Shown: piece after piece, positions 41,413 through 48,618 of the stretch
Layout: every line of letters starts with the position of its first letter
Numbering within the stretch: the stretch's first letter is position 1
Source of the DNA: DTHT01 sp037444625
Lineage (GTDB): Bacteria > Acidobacteriota > Terriglobia > Bryobacterales > Bryobacteraceae
Assembly: GCA_037444625.1 (NCBI GenBank)
Contig: JBBIMA010000015.1
Span: 1 to 64,000 of the forward strand
Direction: 5' to 3'
Length of the DNA stretch: 64,000 bases
Made by a program: the position numbers and the translations under genes
Notes under the pieces: generated by a model
The model's input: the letters and a program-made list of their open reading frames with translations, nothing else
Told to the model about the DNA's origin: nothing
The model's database searches: none

Positions 41413-42204
41413 ATGAAACCGGCGGCGTTGACGATCGCGGGTTCGGATCCCTCGGGCGGCGCGGGCCTTCAGGCGGACCTGAAGACGTTCCACCAGTTCG
41501 GCGTCTACGGCGAGGCGGTGGTCACGCTGATCACGGTGCAGAACACGCTGCGGGTCTCGCGCGTGGAGTGTCTGGCGGCCGAGTTGGTCGTCGAGCAGAT
41601 CCGCGCGGTTTTGGAAGACGTGCGCCCGCAAGCCGCCAAGACCGGCGCACTGGGCAACGGCGCGATCGTCCAGGCGGTGGCCGAGGCGGCGGCGACTTTT
41701 GATTTTCCGCTCGTGGTGGATCCGGTTTTGATCAGCAAGCACGGGGCGCCGCTTCTGGCGCCGGAGGCGCGGGCGGCGCTCATCGAGTTGCTACTTCCCC
41801 GAGCCGCCCTGCTGACGCCCAACCTGCACGAAGCGGCTGCGCTGGCGGGCTTCCCGATCGCCGACGTGGCCGGCATGCGGCGCGCGGCGGAAGCGATCGC
41901 CAGACTGGGGGCGCGGGCCGTGCTGGTCAAGGGCGGGCATCTGGAAGGCGGCGCCACCGACGTGCTGCTGGACGGGGGGCGGTTCTACGAATTCCCGGCG
42001 CCCCGCATCGCGACCCGCCACACGCACGGCACGGGCTGCACCTACTCGGCGGCCATTGCGGCCGGTCTGGCCCGGGGATGGCCGCTGCCCGAGGCGGTGC
42101 AGGCGGCCAAGACGTTCATCACCGAAGCCATCCGGACGCATCCGGGCCTGGGGCGCGGCGCCGGGCCGGTGAATCACCACGCGCGCATCGCGCTGCCTGA
42201 GTAG
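41413..42204 (+). CDS. thiD: Hydroxymethylpyrimidine/phosphomethylpyrimidine kinase
   Basis: This enzyme phosphorylates HMP and HMP-P in thiamine synthesis. The 263-residue ribokinase-type protein begins MKPAALTIAGSDPSGGAGLQ and contains VVDPVLISKHGAPLL, LLTPNLHEAAALAGF, VLVKGGHLEGGATDVLLDGG and the catalytic HGTGCTYSAAIAAGLARG. The length fits. No other thiamine gene is in the window. It follows the secreted cassette by 24 bases, perhaps as a separate unit, although no clear promoter is seen. Confidence 0.94.
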   Translation: MKPAALTIAGSDPSGGAGLQADLKTFHQFGVYGEAVVTLITVQNTLRVSRVECLAAELVVEQIRAVLEDVRPQAAKTGALGNGAIVQAVAEAAATFDFPLVVDPVLISKHGAPLLAPEARAALIELLLPRAALLTPNLHEAAALAGFPIADVAGMRRAAEAIARLGARAVLVKGGHLEGGATDVLLDGGRFYEFPAPRIATRHTHGTGCTYSAAIAAGLARGWPLPEAVQAAKTFITEAIRTHPGLGRGAGPVNHHARIALPE

Positions 42205-42218
42205 GCGGCCGGGGCGGC

Positions 42219-42224
42219 TACAAT
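42219..42224 (+). promoter_or_regulatory. -10 box of a leaderless-type promoter
   Basis: TACAAT lies 11 bases before ATG 42236; the predicted leader is about five bases. An out-of-frame ATG at 42223 overlaps the box and would not be transcribed from it. Confidence 0.5.
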
Positions 42225-42235
42225 GAAGGCGGGCG

Positions 42236-42586
42236 ATGTCGCCGCGGGAATTCGACCGGCTGGTCGAGCAGGCTCTGAAAGCGATTCCGGCGCGCTTCCG
42301 CCGGCGATTGCGGAACGTGGCGATCGTGGTGGAGAAGGAGCCGCCCCGCCCGGGCCTGCTCGGCCTCTATCAGGGCCGGCCGCTCACCCATCGCAGCGTG
42401 AGCGACAGCTTCACACTGCCCGACCGGATCACGATCTACCAGGGGCCGCATGAACGAATGGCGCGCAGCCGCGCCCACCTGCTGCGGCTGCTCGAACAGA
42501 CCGTCTGGCACGAGGTGGCCCACTACTTCGGCCTGAACGAGGCGCAGGTTCGGCGGGCGGAAGGGCGGCGCAGGACGGGGCGCTAG
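42236..42586 (+). CDS. Small zincin-like metallopeptidase (PF06262 type)
   Basis: The 116-residue cytoplasmic protein carries the zinc motif HEVAHYFGLNE near its C-terminus (HExxH plus a following helix), preceded by ITIYQGP and a long helix, as in the small MpA-like zincin family. The N-terminus MSPREFDRLVEQALKAIP is typical. Function in the family is poorly known. The gene converges on the next gene and overlaps its stop by four bases. Confidence 0.85.
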   Translation: MSPREFDRLVEQALKAIPARFRRRLRNVAIVVEKEPPRPGLLGLYQGRPLTHRSVSDSFTLPDRITIYQGPHERMARSRAHLLRLLEQTVWHEVAHYFGLNEAQVRRAEGRRRTGR

Positions 42587-43422
42587 TATCGGGCGCCGGC
42601 CATGGCCCGTTCGATGCGCCGGTTGTATTGATCCACCAAGCCCGAGAACCAAGCTCGCAAATGGGGCACCAGGTCCAGCGCCAGGCCGTAATAATTTCCC
42701 AGCACCGGCAAGTAGTCCAGTGCTCCGCGCAGCGTCGCCAGGACGGCGCTCTCCGACGGCCTGAAGCCGGCCCGTATGGAGCTGCGAAAGATCGCCAGGG
42801 CGTCGTTGAGCGCGCCGGCCGCATCGGCAAAGCTGGCGGCTCGTTGCAAGGCAACCGGAGCGTCTTCCAAAGCGCCCAGCCACAGCAGGGGCTCGACCTG
42901 GTCGGCGATTTCAACCACCCTGCCCAAGGCCCGATCGAGGAGGGTCCACTCCTCGCTGTCGAGCGCTTGTACGACAGCCGCGGCTTGCCGGCCGTGTTGC
43001 CCGGCCGCGTCGGCGATCGAGGCGAGCCGTTCGTCCACCGCGTGTACGAAGTTGACCGCCGACACCGGGGCTTCGATCAGCATGACCTGGTAGAGCTTGT
43101 TTTGACCGCCGAAGTAACAGGAGGTCGCGCCGTCCCGCCAGCGTCCCCCGTTGGCTGTCAGGTGCTCAAATGCCTCTTCGAGATCACTGATTCCGAGCCC
43201 CCAGCCTGCCCTGGCGGCGTCCTCCAGATTGCGTTCCATGCGGCCGGCCTGTTCCACGTTGCGGCAAGTGCGGATGCGCTGCCGGCCTTGGTAAAAGATT
43301 TCGAAGGCGCGATTGACGAATTGGATGCGAGTGCCGGACTGCTCTCCACTGCCCCAAGCCGCCTCGATCTGCTCCCGGTCCAGATGAGCCTGCTCGATGC
43401 CGAGCCAGTATGCATTAGGCAT
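42583..43422 (-). CDS. Unrecognised cytoplasmic protein
   Basis: The 279-residue protein has no signal peptide. The N-terminal third (MPNAYWLGIEQAHLDREQIE to YQGRQRIRTCRN) is mixed alpha/beta, the middle has a glycine-rich section (GGRWRDGATSCYFGGQNK), and the C-terminal half is alpha-helical and Ala/Leu-rich. It includes LDYLPVLGNYYGLALDLVPH, which might be an amphipathic or membrane-seeking helix pair. Start: ATG 43422 with a strong AGGGAGG site (43429-43435). A TAGACT box lies at 43480-43485. I recognise no family; it lies alone between the zincin and rtcB. Confidence 0.65.
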   Translation of the reverse strand: MPNAYWLGIEQAHLDREQIEAAWGSGEQSGTRIQFVNRAFEIFYQGRQRIRTCRNVEQAGRMERNLEDAARAGWGLGISDLEEAFEHLTANGGRWRDGATSCYFGGQNKLYQVMLIEAPVSAVNFVHAVDERLASIADAAGQHGRQAAAVVQALDSEEWTLLDRALGRVVEIADQVEPLLWLGALEDAPVALQRAASFADAAGALNDALAIFRSSIRAGFRPSESAVLATLRGALDYLPVLGNYYGLALDLVPHLRAWFSGLVDQYNRRIERAMAGARY

Positions 43423-43479
43423 GGCGAACCTCCCTGCTGGCCGCAGCCGACCCCCCCTTGTTGGCCGCGGCCGGGAATC

Positions 43480-43485
43480 AGTCTA
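43480..43485 (-). promoter_or_regulatory. -10 box for the unrecognised gene
   Basis: TAGACT on the minus strand predicts transcription from about 43473 and a leader of about 51 bases with a good ribosome binding site. The -35 region is weak. Confidence 0.35.
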
Positions 43486-43528
43486 GCGCAACAGACCGGC
43501 CGCGTCAAACCCCTGCCGGGCCGCTTGT

Positions 43529-44959
43529 CTACCCCTTGATCACCGCCATGGGCCGCAGGCGGGCGACCTTGCGCGCCAGCCCGGCGGCGTGCACCACCTC
43601 GATGACTTCGTCCACGTCCTTGTAGGCCTCGGGAATCTCCTCCAGGATGCCGTCGCGGGTCTCGCTGCGCACCAGGATGCCTTGTTGCTCGAGCTTCTCC
43701 TGGACCTCGCGGGCGTTGCGGCCCTTGCGGGCCGCGGTGCGCGACATCAGGCGGCCGGCGCCGTGGCAGACGCTGCCGAAGGTCTCCTGCATGGCCCGTT
43801 CGGTCCCCACCAGCACCCAGGAGGCCGTGCCCATGCTGCCCGGAATCAGGACCGGCTGGCCGATCTCGCGGTAGGCGGCCGGGATGTCGCGGTGGCCGGG
43901 CGGGAAAGCGCGCGTGGCGCCCTTGCGATGCACCAGCACCGCTCGCTTGCGCCCGTCCACTTCGTGGCGCTCCTGTTTGGCGATGTTGTGGCAGACGTCA
44001 TAGATCAGCTCGACGCGCACCTGGCGCCCGAAGAGTTTCTCCAGCGAGCCGCGCAGCAAATGCAGGATGACCTGGCGATTGGCCCAGGCGAAGTTGGCCG
44101 AGGCGCGCATGGCCGCCAGGTAGGCCTGCCCTTCCGGCGACTGGATGGGGACGCAGGCGAGCTGGCGATCGGGCAGCGTGATCTGGTAACGCTTCATGGC
44201 CGCGCCCATCTCGGCCAGATAGTCGGTGCAGACTTGATGGCCCAGACCGCGCGAGCCGCAGTGAATCAGCACGGCGATCTGGCCGAGCCGGAGGCCCATG
44301 GCGCCCGCCGCCGCCTCGTCGTGGATCTGCTCGACCCACTGCACCTCGAGGAAGTGATTGCCGCTGCCCACCGTGCCGAGCTGCGGCCGGCCGCGCTCTT
44401 TGGCTTTGGCGGAAACCTTATCTGGATCGGCGCCCGGCAGACAGCCGCTCTCTTCGGCGAATTCGGCGTCGCGCGGCAAGCCGTAGCCGTGCCGGACGGC
44501 CCAGCCGGCGCCCTCCGCCAGGACTTCGTCCAGTTGCTGATTGCTGAGCCGGAGCGGGCCCTCGCTGCCCGTGCCGCAAGGGATGTCGCGGAAGAGCTGG
44601 TTGAGCAGCTCGCGCAGGCGGGGGCGCACTTCCTCCTGGGTCAGGTTGGTGCGGACCAGGCGCACCCCGCAATTGATGTCGAAGCCCACGCCGCCGGGCG
44701 AGACCACGCCGCCCTCCAGGTCGGTGGCCGCCACGCCGCCGATGGGGAAGCCATAGCCCTGGTGGATGTCGGGCATGGCCAGGCTCACGCCCACGATGCC
44801 CGGCAGGGTGGCTACGTTCATCGCCTGCTCGAGCGATTGATCCTTGCGAATCTGGTCTATCAGGGACCGGCTGGCGTAGACGATCACGTCGGTGCGCATG
44901 CCGCGCCGCTGGTCGCGCGGAATGCGGAAGCGATACGGATCGAGAGCCTGAATCTGCAT
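43529..44959 (-). CDS. rtcB: RNA-splicing ligase RtcB
   Basis: RtcB joins RNA 2',3'-cyclic phosphate and 5'-OH ends with GTP and manganese, serving RNA repair. The 476-residue protein has the metal-binding GVGFDINCGVRL, SGNHFLEVQ and HCGSRGLGHQVC segments, and the histidine that forms the GMP adduct in the CHGAGRLMSR segment. The start at ATG 44959 lies 12 bases after the archease stop. The gene is the last of an MFS-archease-rtcB unit. No RtcR regulator or RtcA cyclase is in the window. Confidence 0.95.
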   Translation of the reverse strand: MQIQALDPYRFRIPRDQRRGMRTDVIVYASRSLIDQIRKDQSLEQAMNVATLPGIVGVSLAMPDIHQGYGFPIGGVAATDLEGGVVSPGGVGFDINCGVRLVRTNLTQEEVRPRLRELLNQLFRDIPCGTGSEGPLRLSNQQLDEVLAEGAGWAVRHGYGLPRDAEFAEESGCLPGADPDKVSAKAKERGRPQLGTVGSGNHFLEVQWVEQIHDEAAAGAMGLRLGQIAVLIHCGSRGLGHQVCTDYLAEMGAAMKRYQITLPDRQLACVPIQSPEGQAYLAAMRASANFAWANRQVILHLLRGSLEKLFGRQVRVELIYDVCHNIAKQERHEVDGRKRAVLVHRKGATRAFPPGHRDIPAAYREIGQPVLIPGSMGTASWVLVGTERAMQETFGSVCHGAGRLMSRTAARKGRNAREVQEKLEQQGILVRSETRDGILEEIPEAYKDVDEVIEVVHAAGLARKVARLRPMAVIKG

Positions 44960-44971
44960 GGCGCGCCGTGC

Positions 44972-45382
44972 CTAGATATCCAGGATCACCTGGGCGTACC
45001 AGCCCTCCGGGCGCTGCTCGACGACGAGCTGGTGGTAGGTGACTCCCTTGATCACCAGCTTAGCGCGGTGGCGGGCGGGATGGTAGGGCTCGCCGAAACC
45101 CCGCCCGGCGACCCGCCGGGGGCCGATCTCGGTGACCTCGAAGCGGGGCAGCAGCAGCCGGCGCGCGTCCAGCAGGAAAAGCGCCTCGCTGAGCCAGTTC
45201 ACCATCAGGGATTCCCAGTCGGCCCCCTCGGCGCTGAGCTCGCAGGACTGCCGCTCGACCACGCCCTCCAGCTCGAAGGCCAGAGCGAAGAGCGCCTCGG
45301 CGGCCCGGGCGAACAGCTCGGCCGGGCCGGGCGCGCGGACCCGGAAGCCGATGTCGGCGGTATGCTCGAGGATCTCAAACAC
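44972..45382 (-). CDS. Archease (RtcB cofactor)
   Basis: Archease speeds guanylylation of RtcB and its turnover. The 136-residue protein starts VFEILEHTADIGFRV, with the conserved HTAD(I) motif and later WLSEALFLLD, and ends YAQVILDI as in the family. I chose GTG 45382, which overlaps the transporter stop by eight bases. Longer frames add an unrelated basic N-terminus. It is placed directly before rtcB, as in many bacteria and archaea, which strongly supports both calls. Confidence 0.9.
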   Translation of the reverse strand: MFEILEHTADIGFRVRAPGPAELFARAAEALFALAFELEGVVERQSCELSAEGADWESLMVNWLSEALFLLDARRLLLPRFEVTEIGPRRVAGRGFGEPYHPARHRAKLVIKGVTYHQLVVEQRPEGWYAQVILDI

Positions 45383-46652
45383 GGCCTGCCGCGGCGGGCT
45401 GCGGCGCCCGCTCCTCGGGCGCCAGCTCCTGGGTGGGATCAATCTTGAGCCAGAGCGCGGCGCTGACGGCCAGCATCCCGGCCATGGGCCAGATCATGGC
45501 GTTGTAGCTGGCGAACCAGCGCACCAGATAGCCGAAGACCACCGAGGAGAGGAACGAACCGATCTGGCCGGCGGTGTTCATGGCGCCGCTCACCGCCCCG
45601 GCGTACTTGCGCCCGATGTCCAGGCAGACCGCCCAGGCCACCGGCAGCATGAAGTCCGACCCGGCATAGGCCAGGGCGAGCAGGACCACGGCCGCGTACT
45701 TATAGGGAATCAGGGCGGTCAGGACCATGAAGCAGGCCGAAGCGCCCAGGCCGGCCATGCCCACCGTCCGGCGGCCCCACTTCAGGCCCAGCCTCTTGAC
45801 CAGATGGTCGCTGACCAGGCCGCCGGAGAGGTTGGCGACGGCGCCGCAGATGAAAGGCAGAGGCGACAGCCAGGCCAGCTCCTGGGGCGTGTAGCCGCGG
45901 CCCTTCACCAGGTAGGTGTGCAGCCAGGAGAGGAAAAAGTACGAGCCCCAGCAATAGGTGTGGTACATGACCAGGATGATCCAAAACTGGGGGTTGCGCA
46001 GCACGCGCCGCCAGGGCAGGCCGTGGTGGACGCGGGCGGCCGCCTGGCCGCGCTCGATCTCCTCGATCTCGGCGGGGGGAACTCCCGGCTTCTCGCGGGG
46101 CGTGTCGCGGTACCAGACGTACCAGGCCAGGGCCCAGACGATGCCGATGACCCCGAAGGTCCAGAAGGAAGCGCGCCAGCCCCAGCGCAGTTGAATCGGG
46201 ATGACCAACAGGGGCGAGAGCGCCCCGCCCACCCGGCTGGCCATCCAGACGATGCCTTGGGCGCGGGCTCGCTCGGTGGTAGGGAACCAGCGCGAGATGC
46301 TGGAGGAAGCGTTGGGGTAAGCTCCCGCCTCGCCCGCGCCGAACAGGAATCTCACCGCCAGCAACAGGAAGTAGTGGGAGACCGTGCCGGTCAAGCTGGT
46401 GAAGACCGACCACCAGACGACGATAAGGGTCAGGACCTTGCGGGCGCCGATGCGGTCGCCCAAAGCGCCGCTGGGGATCTCGAAGGCCGCGTAGGCGATG
46501 GCGAACACGCCCACCACCCAGCCCCAGCGCTCCGGGGAGATGTTGAGGTCCTTCTGCATTGCCGGACCGGCCACCGAGATGCACACCCGGTCAATGTAGG
46601 TGATGATGGACAGCAGGAACAGCATCCCCAGCACGCGGTGGCGGTATTTCAT
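45375..46652 (-). CDS. Major facilitator superfamily transporter (ACS family type)
   Basis: The 425-residue membrane protein with about 12 transmembrane helices resembles the anion:cation symporter group (hexuronate, galactonate or tartrate transporters). Typical are ITYIDRVCISVAGP in helix 1, a GALGDRIGARKVL loop, and FLFGAGEAGAYPNASSSISRWFP. The substrate is probably an organic anion such as a sugar acid; this is an inference. Its stop overlaps the archease start, making an unusual unit with RNA repair genes. Its promoter is a GATAAT box nine bases before the ATG. It is divergent from a second transporter of the same group. Confidence 0.85.
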   Translation of the reverse strand: MKYRHRVLGMLFLLSIITYIDRVCISVAGPAMQKDLNISPERWGWVVGVFAIAYAAFEIPSGALGDRIGARKVLTLIVVWWSVFTSLTGTVSHYFLLLAVRFLFGAGEAGAYPNASSSISRWFPTTERARAQGIVWMASRVGGALSPLLVIPIQLRWGWRASFWTFGVIGIVWALAWYVWYRDTPREKPGVPPAEIEEIERGQAAARVHHGLPWRRVLRNPQFWIILVMYHTYCWGSYFFLSWLHTYLVKGRGYTPQELAWLSPLPFICGAVANLSGGLVSDHLVKRLGLKWGRRTVGMAGLGASACFMVLTALIPYKYAAVVLLALAYAGSDFMLPVAWAVCLDIGRKYAGAVSGAMNTAGQIGSFLSSVVFGYLVRWFASYNAMIWPMAGMLAVSAALWLKIDPTQELAPEERAPQPAAAGRV

Positions 46653-46661
46653 AGGCCGTCA

Positions 46662-46667
46662 ATTATC
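46662..46667 (-). promoter_or_regulatory. -10 box of a leaderless-type promoter
   Basis: GATAAT on the minus strand ends nine bases before ATG 46652; predicted leader about three bases. It would transcribe the transporter, archease and rtcB. Confidence 0.5.
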
Positions 46668-46980
46668 GCACAGGCGCGGGGCCCGCGCCCGGGGAGAGCG
46701 AAGCGGGCGCAACCCGGCGCGTCGCGCCCGCCGGCGGTTGGGTAATCGGGGCCGACCGCCGCGCTCCGCGGGTGTGTGTGGTTTGGGTGGAGGACCACGG
46801 CAGACGCGGATCGCGGGCTCGACGCCCGAGCTTAGTGTAAGGCCAAAGGCCCGGGCGGACAATTCCCGCCGAGGACGGGCGCGGCGGGGTTTGTTGCGGG
46901 CGGGTTCTACGGGTACGGTGCGATCGGTGGGTACCGTAAGATACAGGCCGGGCACAGCCGGTGAGCGGCCTTCCATCCAC

Positions 46981-46986
46981 TATAAT
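46981..46986 (+). promoter_or_regulatory. Perfect -10 box of a leaderless-type promoter
   Basis: TATAAT ends six bases before GTG 46993; transcription would begin at the G of this GTG. An in-frame ATG lies 15 bases later at 47008. No Shine-Dalgarno sequence precedes either. Confidence 0.55.
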
Positions 46987-46992
46987 CACAGG

Positions 46993-48249
46993 GTGCCGTC
47001 TTCGCCCATGAGCCGCATTCGCTGGTGGGTCCTCGGTCTGTTGTTCTTCGCCACCACCATCAACTACCTGGACCGGATCGTGCTCTCGTTTCTGGCGCCG
47101 GTAATCCGCAAGGACATTCATCTGCCCGAGGAAGTCTACGGCTACGTCACGGGGGCGTTTTCCTTCGCCTACATGATCGGCTTCCTGTTCGCCGGCAAGT
47201 TCATTGACCGCTACGGCACGCGGATCGGCTATGCGGCGGCGATCGCCTGGTGGTCGGCGGCGGCCGCCTGCCACGCGCTGGCGCGCAGCGCTTTCGGTCT
47301 GGGCTTCTGGCGGGGGATGTTGGGGTTGGGCGAGTCGGGCAATTTCCCGGCCGCCATCAAGTCGGTGGCCGAGTGGTTCCCCAAGAAGGATCGGGCGTTC
47401 GCCACCGGGATCTTCAACGCCGGCTCGAACGTGGCGGCGATGGCCGGCCCGCCGGTGCTGGTGTGGATGAACGCGCAAGTGGGCTGGCGGGGATGTTTCT
47501 TCATCACCGCCTCCTTGGGGCTGGTTTGGCTGCTCTTCTGGCTGGCGTTCTATCGCCCGCCGGACAAGCATCCGCGGGTCAGCGCCTCGGAGCTGGCTTA
47601 CATCCGCAGCGATCCGGACGAGGTCCGGGAGCCCGACATCGGCTGGAAGGCGGCGCTGAGATATCGCGAGACCTGGGGTTTCACCCTGGCGAAGTTTCTG
47701 ACCGATCCGGTCTGGTGGTTCTACCTGTGGTGGCTGCCGCTGTATCTGGCCGACATCCGCAAGCTGACGCTGGCGCAAACCGGCTGGGCGCTGCCTGTGG
47801 TGTACTTGATGGCCGACTTCGGCAGCGTGGCGGGCGGGTGGCTGTCGGGATTCTTCCTGCGGCGCGGCTGGACGGTGAGCCGGGCCCGGAAGACCGCCAT
47901 GGCGATCTCGGCCTGCGCCATGCCCATTTCGGCGATGGCGGTCTTCATGCCCAACGCGGTGGCGGCGATCGGGCTGGTGAGCCTGGCGACGGCGGCGCAT
48001 CAGGGCTGGTCGGCGAACCTGTTCACCACGGTCTCCGACGTTTTTCCCAAGCGGGCGGTGGCCTCGGTGGTGGGCATCGGCGGCTGCGCGGGGGCGCTGG
48101 GAGGCGTGCTGTTCTCTTCGGTGATCCCCGGGCAGGTGATCGCGCACTTCGGCTACCAGCCGGTGTTCCTGACCATGGGGTGCTTCCACCTGACCGCCCT
48201 GCTGCTGGTGCACCGCCTGATGGGACGGATTGAGCGCATTGCGGCCTGA
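46993..48249 (+). CDS. Major facilitator superfamily transporter (ExuT-like)
   Basis: The 418-residue membrane protein has about 12 helices and hallmarks of the hexuronate transporter subgroup: TTINYLDRIVLSFLAPVIRK, AGKFIDRYGTRIGY, FWRGMLGLGESGNFPAAIKS and FPKKDRAFATGIFNAGSN. A sugar acid such as galacturonate or glucuronate is a plausible substrate, but this is inferred. No sugar-acid catabolic gene lies next to it. GTG 46993 coincides with the predicted transcription start, and ATG 47008 is an alternative start giving 413 residues. It is a distant paralogue of the divergent transporter to its left. Confidence 0.87.
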   Translation: MPSSPMSRIRWWVLGLLFFATTINYLDRIVLSFLAPVIRKDIHLPEEVYGYVTGAFSFAYMIGFLFAGKFIDRYGTRIGYAAAIAWWSAAAACHALARSAFGLGFWRGMLGLGESGNFPAAIKSVAEWFPKKDRAFATGIFNAGSNVAAMAGPPVLVWMNAQVGWRGCFFITASLGLVWLLFWLAFYRPPDKHPRVSASELAYIRSDPDEVREPDIGWKAALRYRETWGFTLAKFLTDPVWWFYLWWLPLYLADIRKLTLAQTGWALPVVYLMADFGSVAGGWLSGFFLRRGWTVSRARKTAMAISACAMPISAMAVFMPNAVAAIGLVSLATAAHQGWSANLFTTVSDVFPKRAVASVVGIGGCAGALGGVLFSSVIPGQVIAHFGYQPVFLTMGCFHLTALLLVHRLMGRIERIAA

Positions 48250-48261
48250 GGCGGCCCGAGC

Positions 48262-48531
48262 TCAGGGCCGCCAGTTCAGCCATTCGCCCGGCTGGAAGGG
48301 CTGCCATTCGGGATTGTCCAGCACGGGCAGGTCCTCTTTTTTCTCCTCGTGGATGTAGCTTTTGGCGACGGCCAGAGCGTGTTCGCGCGCTTTAGCTTCC
48401 TGGAACTGGCGGGCGCCCTGGATGGTCACGCCCGGGCCGACCAGCAGGACTTTGCATTCGTCGAAGTCGCAGGCGACCAGCAAGGTGAGATAGTGGTACT
48501 GCGCCTTGTAGCCCTTCAGGGGCCGGAACAT
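48262..48531 (-). CDS. Unrecognised small protein, 89 residues
   Basis: The protein begins MFRPLKGYKAQYHYLTLLVA and ends with GEWLNWRP, rich in Trp and Pro. It has no signal peptide and contains CDFDECKVLLVGPGVTIQGA. The start is supported by a GAGGTG site (48536-48541) four bases upstream and a TAAAAT box at 48549-48554. The coherent signals and protein-like composition suggest a real gene. Its family is unknown to me. It converges on the transporter gene and is divergent from the M20 peptidase gene. Confidence 0.65.
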   Translation of the reverse strand: MFRPLKGYKAQYHYLTLLVACDFDECKVLLVGPGVTIQGARQFQEAKAREHALAVAKSYIHEEKKEDLPVLDNPEWQPFQPGEWLNWRP

Positions 48532-48548
48532 GGGGCACCTCGGTTGTT

Positions 48549-48554
48549 ATTTTA
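48549..48554 (-). promoter_or_regulatory. -10 box for the 89-residue protein
   Basis: TAAAAT on the minus strand predicts transcription from about 48542 and a leader of about ten bases that holds the GAGGTG ribosome binding site. Confidence 0.45.
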
Positions 48555-48603
48555 GGCGGTCCCGGGGGCAAAGGCGAGCGTTTTTTGCGAGCCGGCGGGC
48601 TGC

Positions 48604-48609
48604 TACACT
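48604..48609 (+). promoter_or_regulatory. -10 box of a leaderless-type promoter
   Basis: TACACT ends nine bases before ATG 48619; the predicted leader is about three bases. Confidence 0.5.
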
Positions 48610-48618
48610 GGCTTTCAG

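Larger units (their letters stand above)
46653..46992. promoter_or_regulatory. Divergent intergenic region between two MFS transporters, with a possible operator
   Basis: This 340-base stretch has no convincing gene. It holds -10 boxes at both ends and an inverted repeat TACGGT (46914-46919) and ACCGTA (46933-46938) with a 13-base spacer. The repeat ends about 42 bases upstream of the TATAAT box of the right-hand transporter and could be a regulator binding site. Short frames in the region are basic and Pro/Arg-rich, as expected for chance frames in GC-rich DNA. Confidence 0.4.

Noticed and set aside
46600..46992. Upstream extension of the right-hand MFS frame by about 130 codons
   Set aside because: The added residues are Arg/Pro-rich and overlap the other transporter's start region; the TATAAT box and membrane topology favour GTG 46993 or ATG 47008.
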